Both the position numbers and the translations under genes were made by a program. The notes below the pieces were generated by a model. That model saw only the letters and a list, made by a program, of their open reading frames with translations. It was not told the origin of the DNA and searched no databases. A stretch of DNA of 64,000 nucleotides from Candidatus Cloacimonadota bacterium (GTDB lineage: Bacteria; Cloacimonadota; Cloacimonadia; Cloacimonadales; Cloacimonadaceae), in contig JAAYEF010000009.1 in the NCBI GenBank assembly GCA_012728875.1, forward strand, positions 1 to 64,000, read 5' to 3'. Every line of letters starts with the position of its first letter. Position 1 is the first letter of the stretch. Shown here piece by piece: positions 17,510 to 27,305 of the stretch.

Positions 17510-18796
17510 CTATATTGCACGGACTTCCAGCAGGATGCCTTCGCCCCGAACCTGGCTTGCCTTGCCGTGAATCATTTCCTCCGGTTTCACCAAATCGGGG
17601 GAATAAACCCTCAGATAGTGATCCGAAAGTCCGTTTGCCAAACCGTCTGAGAGGTTTTCACACACAGCGCGCAAGCTCACTTGGTTTTGAAGCAATCTTT
17701 GACTATAAACCTGCTTTTTTTGATCGCTGAGATCGGCGAGGAGGTTCACCCGGCGGTTTTTTTCCAGATTTGGGATCTGTCCCGGCAGCGAATAAGCCAC
17801 GGTGCCGGGGCGTCTGGAAAATGTAAAGGCATGCAGATACGCCACTTCCAAGCTTTTGATCAGTTCGAGACTTGTCTCAAATTCAGCCTCGCTTTCACCG
17901 GGGAACCCGGCAATTACATCCAAGCCGATGGCAGCGTTTGGAAAGCTGTGCAAAATCCTTTGGATCAAGCCCTGAAAGCTTTCCACGTTGTAAGAACGCC
18001 CCATGCGCTTTAAAACGCTGTCACAGCCGGATTGAAGCGGAATATGGAAATGGGGGCAAAGCTTGTCGCAGAGGCTGGCGCGGCTCAAAATATCGGGATG
18101 AAAAAGCTCGGGTTCGATGGAGCTGAGGCGGATAAGTTCAAGGCCGTCAATTTCCTGCAAAGCTTCCACCACATCCGCCAGATTGCGCTTTCCGTCTTTG
18201 TATAAACCCAGGTTCACGCCACCGAGCACAATCTCGCGATAACCGTTTTCCACAAAAAGCCGGGCTTGAGCCACCACGTCTTCAAATCTGGCAGAGCGGC
18301 TGTTTCCACGTCCCAGGGGCACTGCGCAATAGGCACAGCGATAGTCGCATCCATCCTGGATTTTCTGAAAAGCGCGGCTGCGGTCCAGCATCTCTTTCAC
18401 GGGGCGGTGCAGGTAGTGTTCGCTGCTCATGATATCCCGGAAAACGTAGTCCGGATCTTCCAGCAGGGAGGCGATGTCGGCTTTGTTTTGATTGTCGGCA
18501 ATCAGGTCGATATTGCCCAATTCGCAGATTTCCCGGGGTACCCGCTGGGCAAAGCAGCCGGTCACCACCACTTTCACCCCGGGGTTTTGCTCTTTGCGAG
18601 CCAAAGCCTTGCGGATCAGGTTGCGGCTTTTAAAATCGGTGCGTCCGGTCACGGTGCAGGTGTTGATTATATAAACGTCCGCTTCGGCGTGGAAGGGGAC
18701 GATTTGAACCCCGTCCGGCTCAAACCCCGCAGCGATGGCGGCGGATTCATAGGCGTTGGTTTTGCAGCCCAGAGTGGCGATGGCAATGCGTTTCAT
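17510..18796 (-). CDS. mtaB: tRNA (N6-L-threonylcarbamoyladenosine(37)-C2)-methylthiotransferase
   Basis: A 428-aa radical-SAM methylthiotransferase. The UPF0004 domain holds the three cluster cysteines Cys11 (TLGCKTN), Cys47 (NTCTVT) and Cys81 (VTGCFAQ). The radical SAM motif CDYRCAYC (Cys150, 154, 157) follows, and the C-terminal part has the TRAM-domain position. The GCKTN start and NTCTVTG favour MtaB, which converts t6A37 to ms2t6A37 in ANN-decoding tRNAs, over MiaB or RimO. Its ATG overlaps the purN stop (ATGA). It is the last gene of the dnaN-recF-MFS-aspS-purN-mtaB run. Confidence 0.9.
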   Translation of the reverse strand: MKRIAIATLGCKTNAYESAAIAAGFEPDGVQIVPFHAEADVYIINTCTVTGRTDFKSRNLIRKALARKEQNPGVKVVVTGCFAQRVPREICELGNIDLIADNQNKADIASLLEDPDYVFRDIMSSEHYLHRPVKEMLDRSRAFQKIQDGCDYRCAYCAVPLGRGNSRSARFEDVVAQARLFVENGYREIVLGGVNLGLYKDGKRNLADVVEALQEIDGLELIRLSSIEPELFHPDILSRASLCDKLCPHFHIPLQSGCDSVLKRMGRSYNVESFQGLIQRILHSFPNAAIGLDVIAGFPGESEAEFETSLELIKSLEVAYLHAFTFSRRPGTVAYSLPGQIPNLEKNRRVNLLADLSDQKKQVYSQRLLQNQVSLRAVCENLSDGLANGLSDHYLRVYSPDLVKPEEMIHGKASQVRGEGILLEVRAI

Positions 18797-19401
18797 GAGG
18801 AAAGCCGCTGCAAAAAGGAAAAAATCGCCCTTGCATAAATCCGGTGTTCCACTTCCAAAACCTTTGCGGCAACCTCATCGGGACAGGTGCAGGCTGAAAT
18901 ATCGGTCTTTTCCTGCAAGATGATTTCACCGTGGTCGAAGATGGGATCCACCAAATGCACTGTGGCTCCGGAATGCTTTTCCCCTGCCCAAAAAACGGCA
19001 CGGTGCACTTTGGCGCCATACATGCCTTTGCCACCATAAGCCGGAAGCAGCGCGGGATGGATGTTCAAAACCGGAATTTTCACCTCTGCCAAAAATGAAG
19101 CGGAAACCAGCTTCAGATATCCAGCCAGAGCGATCAAATCGATCTTTTCCTGCTGGCAAAGCTCCAGCAACGCTTGTTCGCGCTGGGCGCAGTCTTTGTG
19201 ATCCAAAATGTGGCAGGGGATGCCCAATTCACAGCAAAGCTGCACCACCGGGGCTTGTGAATCGCAAGCCACGGCAAAGCCTATTTCGATGGGCAAGGCT
19301 TCTTCTTCAAAAACCCGGTGCAGGGCGCGCAGGTTCGAGCCGCGACCGCGTCCTCCGGTCAGGACTGCGATTCGCCAGGTTTCAGCCGCAGTTCGTTCCA
19401 T
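18793..19401 (-). CDS. purN: Phosphoribosylglycinamide formyltransferase
   Basis: A 202-aa GAR transformylase, transferring a formyl group from 10-formyl-THF to GAR in purine synthesis. Visible family features are an N-terminal [17 protein letters not shown] (the usual SGxGSN loop carries a small RG insertion), the catalytic [17 protein letters not shown] with Asn/His, GATVHLVD, and FDHGEIILQ with the Asp. The start lies 43 nt inside the end of aspS, and the stop overlaps mtaB by 4 nt. The long overlap suggests either coupled translation or a slightly later start, but no in-frame ATG lies between 19401 and the core. Confidence 0.9.
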   Translation of the reverse strand: MERTAAETWRIAVLTGGRGRGSNLRALHRVFEEEALPIEIGFAVACDSQAPVVQLCCELGIPCHILDHKDCAQREQALLELCQQEKIDLIALAGYLKLVSASFLAEVKIPVLNIHPALLPAYGGKGMYGAKVHRAVFWAGEKHSGATVHLVDPIFDHGEIILQEKTDISACTCPDEVAAKVLEVEHRIYARAIFSFLQRLSS

Positions 19402-21149
19402 TGCAGTTGCGAAATCTCGGAAGGTGCGCCGCTCATCAGATCCGCCGCCTTCAAGCTCTTGGGGAAGGCGATCACGTCCCGGATGGACTGGGCTCCGGTC
19501 ATCAGCATCACCAAACGATCGATGCCGGGGGCAATTCCTCCATGCGGCGGCGTTCCATATTTCAAGGCCTCCAGGAAAAACCCAAAGCGCAGTTGAAGTT
19601 CTTCCTCGCTGAAGCCCAGGATGTCGAAAATCTTTTTTTGCAAGTCAAAGCGGTGACAGCGGATGCTGCCGGAGGAAAGCTCCATGCCGTTGCACACCAG
19701 ATCATAGAGCTGACCGATGATTTGGCCGTATTTTTCAGGCTGGTCCAGCCAGGGAATGTGTTCCTCACGCGGCAGGGAAAACATGTGGTGAGCCGGCTCC
19801 CAGCGCTGTTCGTCTTCGTTGTATTCAAATAGCGGAAAATCTGTGATCCAGGCAAAGGCATAGCTGTTTTCGGGGATCAGGTTTTGCCAGACAGCCACTT
19901 CGTTGCGAATGGCAGCCAACACCTTGGAACTCATGTTGTAGGAATCCGCCACGATGGCAAGCAAATCGCCGGGCTTCGCATCTGTGATTTCCAAAATCTT
20001 CCGGGTTTCCGTTTCGCTGAGGAATTTGCTGATGCCGGCTTCCAAACCGTTCTCCGCAACCTTGGCAAACGCGACGCCCTTTCCGCCGTTGTGTTTTGCC
20101 AGATCGACCAACTGATCCTGCTGTTTGCGGCTGTAGGCGGCTCCGCCGGGGATGGCGATGGCTTTCACCACTCCCTTTTGATCCAAGGCTCCGCGGAAAA
20201 CCTGGAACTCTGAATCCTTGAGGATCTGGCTCAGGTCACAAAGTTCCAAGCCAAAGCGCAGGTCCGGTTTGTCGCAGCCAAAGCGTTCCATCGCTTCCTG
20301 ATAGGTCAAACGCAGGAAGGGCAGTTCCAATTCCAGATTCAAAACCTCCTTGAACAGCGTGGCAAACATGCGTTCCAAAAGGTCGTAAATCTGTTCCTGG
20401 GTGGCAAAACTCATTTCCACATCGAGCTGGGTGAATTCCGGCTGGCGGTCTGCGCGCAGGTCTTCGTCGCGAAAACATCTGGCAATCTGGAAATAGCGGT
20501 CAAAACCGCCAATCATGAGCAACTGTTTAAACATCTGCGGGGATTGCGGCAGGGCATAGAATTTTCCCGGCTGAACCCGGCTGGGAACAAGATAGTCCCG
20601 CGCCCCTTCCGGCGTGCTTTTCATCAAGATCGGAGTTTCAATTTCGTAAAACCCCTCATCGCAGAGGAAGTCCCGGATGGACTTGATGATTTTGTGCCGG
20701 GTGAGGATGATCTTTTGCAGGGCGGGACGGCGCAGGTCCAGATAACGATATTCCAGGCGCAAATCTTCATCCGCCATCGCCAGTTCGGAGGTTTGGATGG
20801 GCAAAGGCTGGCTGTCGTTCAAAATGACGAGCTCTTCGGCAATGATCTCAACTTCCCCGGTGGCCATATTCGGGTTGATATTTTGAGAATCCCGCAGTGC
20901 CACGGTTCCGGTGAAAGCCGCCACATATTCGTTGCGCAGCTTTTCTGCCTTGGCAAAAACGTCTTTCATTTCGGGACGCACCACCACCTGCAGCAGTCCG
21001 TTCACATCGCGCAGGTCAATAAAAATCAAGCCGCCCAGGTCGCGGCGTTTGTTCACCCAACCCATCACGGTGACGCGCTTTTCGGCGTCGGAAGCGGTAA
21101 GTTCGCCGCAAAGATGGGTTCTTTGTAAGTTTTCCAGATTTTCCAACAT
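19359..21149 (-). CDS. aspS: Aspartyl-tRNA synthetase
   Basis: A 596-aa class IIb synthetase of the bacterial type. The N-terminal OB anticodon-binding domain contains [20 protein letters not shown]. Motif 2 is [19 protein letters not shown], a central GAD insertion spans about residues 300-420, and motif 3 is [13 protein letters not shown] near residue 540. Length is normal for the bacterial form. Whether it is discriminating or also charges tRNA-Asn cannot be decided here. The ATG at 21149 follows the MFS gene after 20 nt. Confidence 0.95.
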   Translation of the reverse strand: MLENLENLQRTHLCGELTASDAEKRVTVMGWVNKRRDLGGLIFIDLRDVNGLLQVVVRPEMKDVFAKAEKLRNEYVAAFTGTVALRDSQNINPNMATGEVEIIAEELVILNDSQPLPIQTSELAMADEDLRLEYRYLDLRRPALQKIILTRHKIIKSIRDFLCDEGFYEIETPILMKSTPEGARDYLVPSRVQPGKFYALPQSPQMFKQLLMIGGFDRYFQIARCFRDEDLRADRQPEFTQLDVEMSFATQEQIYDLLERMFATLFKEVLNLELELPFLRLTYQEAMERFGCDKPDLRFGLELCDLSQILKDSEFQVFRGALDQKGVVKAIAIPGGAAYSRKQQDQLVDLAKHNGGKGVAFAKVAENGLEAGISKFLSETETRKILEITDAKPGDLLAIVADSYNMSSKVLAAIRNEVAVWQNLIPENSYAFAWITDFPLFEYNEDEQRWEPAHHMFSLPREEHIPWLDQPEKYGQIIGQLYDLVCNGMELSSGSIRCHRFDLQKKIFDILGFSEEELQLRFGFFLEALKYGTPPHGGIAPGIDRLVMLMTGAQSIRDVIAFPKSLKAADLMSGAPSEISQLQWNELRLKPGESQS

Positions 21150-21169
21150 GTTTTATACCTTGTTTTGAT

Positions 21170-22405
21170 TCATTTAAAAACGTATGATTTTCCCAGTGCC
21201 TTTCCGCGTTCCAGGTTCACTCTGTGCAGCAGGATCCAGCCCAGAACAAAGAAAATACCCAGGGAAATGATGGCGTAGCTTTGTTTTCCGCTCAAAAGGG
21301 TTACCTGTCCGTAAACGAAGGGACCGATTACCGATGAGATTCTGCCCACCAGGGTGTAAAAGCCGAAAAATTCCGCCTGACGATCCAACGGCGTCAAAAT
21401 GGAAAGCATGGTGCGGCTGTTTGCCTGGCTGCTGCCAATGGCAAGTCCCGCAAAAAAGCCCAGAGCATAATATTCCTTGGCGCTGCCGCAGAAAAACGCC
21501 CAAACCACCACGCCGATCCACACCAGCAGTGAAAAGCTGAGTGAAAAGCGAACATTGAGTTTATCTGAAATCCAGCCGAAAACCACCGCGCCCAGCGTGG
21601 ATGTGAGCTGTGCCAGGATGAAGAAGATGATCAGGCTCTGCTGTCCCATCTGGAAACGGTTTTCACCATAGATGGCGGCAAAGGCGATCACGGTGTAGAT
21701 GCCAACGTTGTAGAAAAAGTAGCTCAACAGATAGCCCAGCAGGTCCGGCATATTTTTCAAGTGCTTCATGGTGAAGGAGATACGTCCTAACGCCACCTTG
21801 AAATAGTTGGTCTTGGGAGCTTTGCCAGGCTTTTCTTTCAACAAGAAAAAAGTGAGCAGAGAAAACAGGAACATGTGGGCGCCAATCATCGGCCAAACCC
21901 AGCGAATATGGTTTTTCACCAGGGGAAGGGACACCGCCAGCGACACCAAGCCGCCGATGTAGCCCAAGCCCCAGCCATAGCCGGAAATCTTGCCAATGGT
22001 CTCCGGCGTGCTCACCTCCGGCAAAAAAGCGTCATAGAAAACCAATGCGCTGTTGAAGGAAGTGTTGGCAATGATGAAAAGCACCATGCCCAAAACAAAA
22101 TCTCCCTTACCCACAAAGTAGAGCAGAGCTGTGGCGGTAACGGTGAGCCAGGTAAAACCAAACAGGAATTTCTTTTTGGAGCGCGAATAATCCGCCATGG
22201 CGCCCAAAATGGGGGCGGCAATTGCTGCCAGTGTCATGGAAATGGATATCGCCAAAGACCAGTAATATTCTCCGCCTTGGGCGCGGTCGCCGGCAACAAC
22301 GTTGGCAAAAAACACGCTGAACACCACGGTGACCATCACGGTCACAAAGGATGAATTGGCAAAGTCGTAGAACATCCAGCCAACTGCTGATCTGGATGGT
22401 TTCAT
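21170..22405 (-). CDS. MFS transporter, UMF1/Atg22-like family
   Basis: A 411-aa, about 12-helix major facilitator. The N-terminus GWMFYDFANSSFVTVMVT is the signature of the UMF1 (vacuole effluxer Atg22-like) family, and the loop after the second helix pair has ADYSRSKKKFLF, the MFS DRxxRR-like motif. Substrate is unknown; relatives are suspected amino-acid or small-molecule exporters in the inner membrane. The ATG overlaps the recF stop (ATGA) and has GAGGAG upstream inside recF, so translation is coupled. Confidence 0.85.
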   Translation of the reverse strand: MKPSRSAVGWMFYDFANSSFVTVMVTVVFSVFFANVVAGDRAQGGEYYWSLAISISMTLAAIAAPILGAMADYSRSKKKFLFGFTWLTVTATALLYFVGKGDFVLGMVLFIIANTSFNSALVFYDAFLPEVSTPETIGKISGYGWGLGYIGGLVSLAVSLPLVKNHIRWVWPMIGAHMFLFSLLTFFLLKEKPGKAPKTNYFKVALGRISFTMKHLKNMPDLLGYLLSYFFYNVGIYTVIAFAAIYGENRFQMGQQSLIIFFILAQLTSTLGAVVFGWISDKLNVRFSLSFSLLVWIGVVVWAFFCGSAKEYYALGFFAGLAIGSSQANSRTMLSILTPLDRQAEFFGFYTLVGRISSVIGPFVYGQVTLLSGKQSYAIISLGIFFVLGWILLHRVNLERGKALGKSYVFK

Positions 22406-23478
22406 GAAGCTGTCTCCTCAAAATTCAGGGGCTCAAGGCCCGGCCACTGTGCGGAAAGTTCTTCCCGCGGGCTGGCGATGAAGATTTGATAGCGCTGGTC
22501 CACAAATTCTGCGATCCGGCGCGCATTGTCGGCATCCAATTCTGCCAAAACATCGTCAAAGAGCAAAATGGGGCGGATGCCGGTGAGATTTTCGATCAGG
22601 GAGGCTTGGATCAGCCTCAAAACGATGACCGTGATGCGTTTTTGCCCCTGGGAACCGTAGGTTTTCAGGTTATGTCCGTTCAGGCAAAATTCATAGTCGT
22701 CCAGATGGGCGCCGCAGAGGCCGCGTTGAGCGTTTTTTTCCATGGGCTCGAGGGATGCCACCAGCTCTTCCAGCTTTTCCAAAGTGCCCGGATAGCCCTG
22801 CTGAGCCTGGCTTCTGTAAAGCAGCCGGAGGCTTTTCACCTGGTTCAAAACTGCGGGATAGTTTTGTTCCAAAGCCCGGTTCACCTCGGTCAAATATCGA
22901 TTGCGGTAGTCCAGGATTTCCAAGAGCAGTTCGCAAAACCGCCGGTCCCAGCTTTTTTTCACCAATGGGCTAAAGCTGTTTTTCAACAGGCTGTTACGCT
23001 GTTGAACCACCTGCAGATAATCGCGAAGCAATCCAACATAGGCGGGATAGATTTGCGATACGCAGAGGTCAAAATATTTGCGTCTGGCGCTGGGCGAACC
23101 GTCCACCAGCATGGTGTCGTCCGGAGCGGCATACACCACTTTCACGCGCTCATACAGCTTGCTGAGCTGGCGGATGGGGTCACCGTCGATCTTGAGATAT
23201 TTCCGGCGTTCCTGCCAGGCAATCTGGATCTTCAGGTCCAAGCCCGTATCGTTCAAAAAATCTGCGCTCACGCTGAAGCTGTCGCTGTCTTTTTTCAGCA
23301 CTTCATCGTCGCGGTGGAACCTAACGGATTTCCCCAAGCCGCAATAGGCAATGGATTCCAGCAGATTGGTTTTGCCAAATCCATTGGGCGCAATCACCAG
23401 ATTTCCCGCCGGATTCGGGCAAAAGCTGGCTTTGGCGTAGTTGCGGAAATTCGCCAGTTCAAGCTGTTTCAGGATCAA
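22402..23478 (-). CDS. recF: DNA replication/repair protein RecF
   Basis: A 358-aa ABC-type ATPase that loads RecA at gaps. Features: the N-terminal MILKQLELANFRNYAKASF; Walker A APNGFGKTNLLE (about 31-42); the central YLQVVQQRNSLLK; an ABC-signature segment TYGSQGQKRITVIVLRL; and Walker B PILLFDDVLAELD (about 310-322). It lies 3 nt after dnaN, the classic dnaN-recF pair. Confidence 0.95.
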   Translation of the reverse strand: MILKQLELANFRNYAKASFCPNPAGNLVIAPNGFGKTNLLESIAYCGLGKSVRFHRDDEVLKKDSDSFSVSADFLNDTGLDLKIQIAWQERRKYLKIDGDPIRQLSKLYERVKVVYAAPDDTMLVDGSPSARRKYFDLCVSQIYPAYVGLLRDYLQVVQQRNSLLKNSFSPLVKKSWDRRFCELLLEILDYRNRYLTEVNRALEQNYPAVLNQVKSLRLLYRSQAQQGYPGTLEKLEELVASLEPMEKNAQRGLCGAHLDDYEFCLNGHNLKTYGSQGQKRITVIVLRLIQASLIENLTGIRPILLFDDVLAELDADNARRIAEFVDQRYQIFIASPREELSAQWPGLEPLNFEETAS

Positions 23479-23481
23479 TAG

Positions 23482-24651
23482 CTACGACCGCAGCGGCATC
23501 AACAGGAAGGTGATTTTCTGGTTTTCAGGCTGGGGTTCGTTGTAGATCATCAAAGGCTCTTTGGGGCTGCCCAGCTTGATGCAAACCTTTTCCGTGTCGA
23601 TCACATCCAAAATGGAAACCATGAAGCGATGGTTGAAGGAAACACTGGTTTCCGCGCCGCTGTATTGGAATTCTTCCACAAACTCCTTGGCATCGCCGGC
23701 ATCGCGGTTGCTGGTGTTGATTTCAAAATTATCGCCATTGAGCTGGAAGCGGATGCGATTGTTGTCTTCGGGAGCCACCAAAGCCACGCGGCGGATGGAT
23801 TCAAGCAAGCGTTTGCGGGAAACGATCACCTGATTTGGAAGCTCAGCCATGAAGGCCTTTTGATATTCCGGATATTTTTGGTCGATGATGTTTGAAATGA
23901 TGGTGAAAGAACCGTAGGCGATCACGATCTTGCTGCGTTCCATCAGCACCTTCATCTCTTTGATGGAAGGGTCGTGGATCTTTTGCAAAAAGTTCAGCGT
24001 TTTCACCGGGATCACTTTTTCCAAAACCTGCTCGTCGTCGGGGTCGGAAAAGATGTTCGGTTCGCCGTTTTTTCCTTCTTCACCTTCGGCTGGAGCCGTG
24101 TTTGGCACGATGATTTCCGCCACTTTGCGTCCGTCGGTGGCAGCCATCAAATTCGTTTTTTTCATAATTTTCCAGCACACGCCGGTCAGCACTGCGCGGT
24201 TTGGATCGGTGGAAACGGCAAAAGCGGTTTTGCTGATCATGCGGTTGAAGATCTCCGGATTCACCCTGGTGGCAGCTTCCATCTGGGGTTGGGGCAAAAG
24301 TGGGAAGAGGCTGTGATCGGCGCAGAGGACCTTGAAGTCGATCTTGTTGCACTGGATCATCAGCAGGTCCTCAGTTTTCCAAAGGTCGATGACCGCAGGC
24401 GGCATCTGGGCTATGATCTCGTTGAAATGCCGCGCCGAAACGGCGATGGTGCCACCTTCGCTGACAGCCGCGCTGAAACGCACATCCACTGTGATTTCCA
24501 AGTCTGAGGCGGTGATCTTAACTTCGCCTTTGTCGGCATCGGCTTCGATCAGATAGTTGGTCAGGATCGGTGAAGTGGTTTTTCCGGAAACAATTCCCAC
24601 AAGGTGTTGAATGTGATGGGCAAGTTCCCGCTGCTCAATCGCTATTCTCAT
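23482..24651 (-). CDS. dnaN: DNA polymerase III beta subunit (sliding clamp)
   Basis: A 389-aa clamp with the three-domain beta fold: SPILTNYLIEAD near the start, LMAATDGRKVAE in domain 2, and the C-terminal strand ending KITFLLMPLRS, close to the usual PMRL clamp-binding end. An acidic insertion (EGEEGKNGEPN, about 205-215) sits between domains 2 and 3. No dnaA precedes it: the upstream gap (24652-24930) has no gene and no cluster of DnaA boxes, so the chromosome origin is not evident here. Confidence 0.95.
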   Translation of the reverse strand: MRIAIEQRELAHHIQHLVGIVSGKTTSPILTNYLIEADADKGEVKITASDLEITVDVRFSAAVSEGGTIAVSARHFNEIIAQMPPAVIDLWKTEDLLMIQCNKIDFKVLCADHSLFPLLPQPQMEAATRVNPEIFNRMISKTAFAVSTDPNRAVLTGVCWKIMKKTNLMAATDGRKVAEIIVPNTAPAEGEEGKNGEPNIFSDPDDEQVLEKVIPVKTLNFLQKIHDPSIKEMKVLMERSKIVIAYGSFTIISNIIDQKYPEYQKAFMAELPNQVIVSRKRLLESIRRVALVAPEDNNRIRFQLNGDNFEINTSNRDAGDAKEFVEEFQYSGAETSVSFNHRFMVSILDVIDTEKVCIKLGSPKEPLMIYNEPQPENQKITFLLMPLRS

Positions 24652-24827
24652 TTTTTCCTCTTAATGCATTTTTCTTTCAATAAAACATCAAATTTTCCAA
24701 TTGCCTGCTTGTCAACAAGTTTCTGCAAAATCGATATTAAGAGGCGGGGGAGCCGGATTGCAGAGAAACTTCATAGCGTCCTAACTGACGGCAGCATTTT
24801 GCCTTGTCCCTTGATACCAACCAATGC

Positions 24828-24875
24828 GCCACCCGTACACTTCCCATAGGCCACCCAATAAAAATACGGGAGGCT
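24828..24875. repeat. Structured intergenic repeat, copy 1
   Basis: An inverted repeat GCC-A-CCCGTA / TACGGG-A-GGC with an A/A internal mismatch and a 27-nt loop. A second copy at 50788-50835 has CCCGTC / GACGGG at the same place, so the stem is kept while the bases differ. Sequence similarity between the copies extends some tens of nt on each side. It lies in the gap between dnaN and the glycosyltransferase gene. Confidence 0.45.
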
Positions 24876-24930
24876 TATGGGGATCTGTGCAAGGCAAATC
24901 GGGATGGGCTCAAGGGAGAAGCAAGGTTCT

Positions 24931-26013
24931 TCAAGCTCGGGTGGATGAGCTTGACTCTGTGGGGAAAAGCAGTTTGCGCAGGGCTTCCTTGCGGTTTTGA
25001 AGTGAAAATCTGGTGGAGATGCTTTCTGAGATGGCTTGGCGGTCGGGGTGTTGGGCAAGGGCTTCATCCAAGGCTTTTTCCAAGAGCCGGGAGTCGCGCC
25101 GGGGGATGATGATGCCGTGGTTCCCGATCACCGTGGGGATTCCAGCCACATCTGAGCCAACGGGAAAACAGCCCATCAGCATGGCTTCCATGAGGGCATT
25201 GGGCATGCCTTCGCTGATGGAAGGCTGGGCGTAAACGGCACTTTCAGCCATCAATTCCATGAGTTCGGCTCGGGGCAAAAATTCATGTATTTGGAGGTTG
25301 GGCAGGCTGTAAAGGCCGGATTCCTGCTCCAAGGCGGCTTGCCAGCGCTTCTGGATACCCACAAAGATGAAGCTCAGGTCCGGGCGTCGCTTGGCAATTT
25401 GGCTAAGCAGATCGAAGCCTTTGTTTTGAAAATCCTGCAGGCGGGGGGTGGTGCCAACCGTCAGAATTTGAGCCTTGCGCGGCTTGTTAAGATCCGGCGG
25501 GGCAGCGGGTTCCACAGCATTGAAAACCACCGCGGCGGGGCTGCCCAGAGCGGGAACGAGGCGGTAAATGCCTTCAGGATGGCCGGATGGATTGTAATAT
25601 GTGTTTGAGGATGAGAGCAGAGCCTTGTGGTTGGCGATGATCAAATCGCTGTGTTTCAGGGCGATGCGGGCGCAGAGTCCGCGCCAAAAAGAGCAGTAAA
25701 CGCCCATGTTCAGTTCGGGATATTTCACGGCGTCATAGCCGCCGATGAAGGTGTGGGTCGTTATGCCCAAGGCTTTGGCAAGCAAACAGATGGGCGCGGC
25801 GTGGTAGTCTGCAAACCAGATGAAAACACGGCTGAATTTCCTTTTGGAACGCAGCGAAAAAAGGGTGGTCAGGATCTTTTGCAGATAGGTTTGTTTGGAG
25901 AGATCCTGCCCCAAAAAGACGGTGGTCAGGTCAAAAAGTTCACCCAGGATTTTTTGATCCACGTCCATGAAGCTGGAGCAGGTGGGCAAAACGAGCAGGG
26001 CTTTTTCTTTCAT
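24931..26013 (-). CDS. Glycosyltransferase, GT4-like
   Basis: A 360-aa GT-B fold enzyme. The C-terminal domain carries the GT4 donor-site pattern: FVGIQKRWQAAL, LQIHEFLPRAELMELMAES, then YAQPSISEGMPNALMEAMLM (EGxPxxxxEA, about 266-285) and GSDVAGIPTVI. The N-terminal half contains IWFADYHAAPICLLAKALG (acceptor side). It probably adds a sugar to a lipid-linked surface polysaccharide at the cytoplasmic membrane face. The start overlaps the previous glycosyltransferase stop (ATGA). Last gene of the glycan group; sugar and linkage are unknown. Confidence 0.85.
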   Translation of the reverse strand: MKEKALLVLPTCSSFMDVDQKILGELFDLTTVFLGQDLSKQTYLQKILTTLFSLRSKRKFSRVFIWFADYHAAPICLLAKALGITTHTFIGGYDAVKYPELNMGVYCSFWRGLCARIALKHSDLIIANHKALLSSSNTYYNPSGHPEGIYRLVPALGSPAAVVFNAVEPAAPPDLNKPRKAQILTVGTTPRLQDFQNKGFDLLSQIAKRRPDLSFIFVGIQKRWQAALEQESGLYSLPNLQIHEFLPRAELMELMAESAVYAQPSISEGMPNALMEAMLMGCFPVGSDVAGIPTVIGNHGIIIPRRDSRLLEKALDEALAQHPDRQAISESISTRFSLQNRKEALRKLLFPTESSSSTRA

Positions 26014-27296
26014 GGCAGGGTTTCTTCAATCAATTTGGACATGGCTTGGGCAAGTTTTTGGCGGGAAAACTGGCTGATGTATTCTGTATCAACCTGGATT
26101 TCATCAAGCTTCCCGGATTCCCATTTTTGGTAGAGTTCGTTCAGATTTGCCGCGATGGCCGGGGCGTCCAGATGGTCTGCAACCAGTCCGGTTCCTGCTT
26201 CGGTGACCAGCTTTGCCGCCAAGCCGCGGGGTGGCACGATCGCCAAAATCGGCTTCCCTGAACGCAGGTAGTCAAAAATCTTGCCGGTGAGAATGGACTC
26301 AGTGTTTTCCCCTGAAGGGATGTAGAGCAAAAGCGCCGTTGCCTGCATGATCTGGGCGATGTTTTCCCTGTGCGGCACAAAGGGATGGAAATTCACGATG
26401 CGGGTCAAAACGGGGTGACGGCTATATTTGCCCAACACGAAGGCGGGGGTGTTTTTTCCGATGATGTCCACGCGGAATTTGGCGGGGTTAATCCTTTTTT
26501 CCTCAATGGATTTCAGCAGCACCTGCCAAAGCGGGTCAGGCTGACGGCGGTCGTAGAAACTGCCGCTGTAAACCAGACGGAAAACGTCGGAATCAGGGCT
26601 GGGCGCGATGGGGTCAAAGTCGCTGTCGTCAAAGCCGTTGGGGATCACCGCCGAGGGTTTTTCAGCCAGGAAGGGGTAAAGCCGGAAAAAATTGTCCCGC
26701 ATCAGGTGGGTAAGATAGGAAACACCGGAAGCGGCGGAAAGGATGCGCAGTTCATTGGCTTGGTCGCGTTTTTTGGCTTTGGCGGGAAAATCTATGTTCA
26801 GAAGTTCAGGGTTGTTGGTCCATTCATCGCGAAAATCGCAGATGAAGGGGATTTGGTGTTTTTCCTGGAGCCACAAGCCCAAAAAGAGTGCCGCCGGAGG
26901 TCCGGAACTGATCACGGCGACTTTGATATTCGGGTTTTGTTTCAAGATGCGCTTCAGTTTCATTTTTGCAAAAGGCAGCCAAAGCGCTTCGGGACCGGGA
27001 GAAAAAAGCCGATGGCGGATAAACTCGACCACTTTTCCCAGTTTCAAGCCCCAGAGCAGCTTGAACAGCCAGTTTGCATCCGGGCAGAAGGCACGCCAGA
27101 CTTTGACTGAGCCCGGCAGTTCCTTTTGCAACGCAAAATCCTTGGGATGGCGCATCCATTTGGGTTGGACGCTCAAAACGTCCACATGGTGCCCCAGTTC
27201 AGCAAGATATTTAACGTTTTTTAAGCCGCGGATGGAGGCCACGCCTCCCAGTGGTGGGAAAAAATAGGAAATGTAGAGCAGATCAGGCTTACGCAT
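26010..27296 (-). CDS. Glycosyltransferase, GT4-like
   Basis: A 428-aa protein with the GT4-type N-terminus (LLYISYFFPPLGGVASIRGL, glycine-rich acceptor loop) and FICDFRDEWTNNPE, typical of the WbuB-like branch. The donor domain includes RLVYSGSFYDRRQ (about 230-242) and LLLYIPSGENTESILTGKIFDYL with a Glu at the EX7E position. Role: transfer of a nucleotide-activated sugar during surface glycan assembly. It lies 9 nt downstream of the flippase and overlaps the next glycosyltransferase by 4 nt. Confidence 0.85.
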   Translation of the reverse strand: MRKPDLLYISYFFPPLGGVASIRGLKNVKYLAELGHHVDVLSVQPKWMRHPKDFALQKELPGSVKVWRAFCPDANWLFKLLWGLKLGKVVEFIRHRLFSPGPEALWLPFAKMKLKRILKQNPNIKVAVISSGPPAALFLGLWLQEKHQIPFICDFRDEWTNNPELLNIDFPAKAKKRDQANELRILSAASGVSYLTHLMRDNFFRLYPFLAEKPSAVIPNGFDDSDFDPIAPSPDSDVFRLVYSGSFYDRRQPDPLWQVLLKSIEEKRINPAKFRVDIIGKNTPAFVLGKYSRHPVLTRIVNFHPFVPHRENIAQIMQATALLLYIPSGENTESILTGKIFDYLRSGKPILAIVPPRGLAAKLVTEAGTGLVADHLDAPAIAANLNELYQKWESGKLDEIQVDTEYISQFSRQKLAQAMSKLIEETLP

Positions 27297-27305
27297 CTTT
27301 TTTAC

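Noticed and set aside
24652-24930. Replication origin upstream of dnaN
   Set aside because: No dnaA and no cluster of TTATNCACA-type boxes is visible; only the structured repeat is seen.
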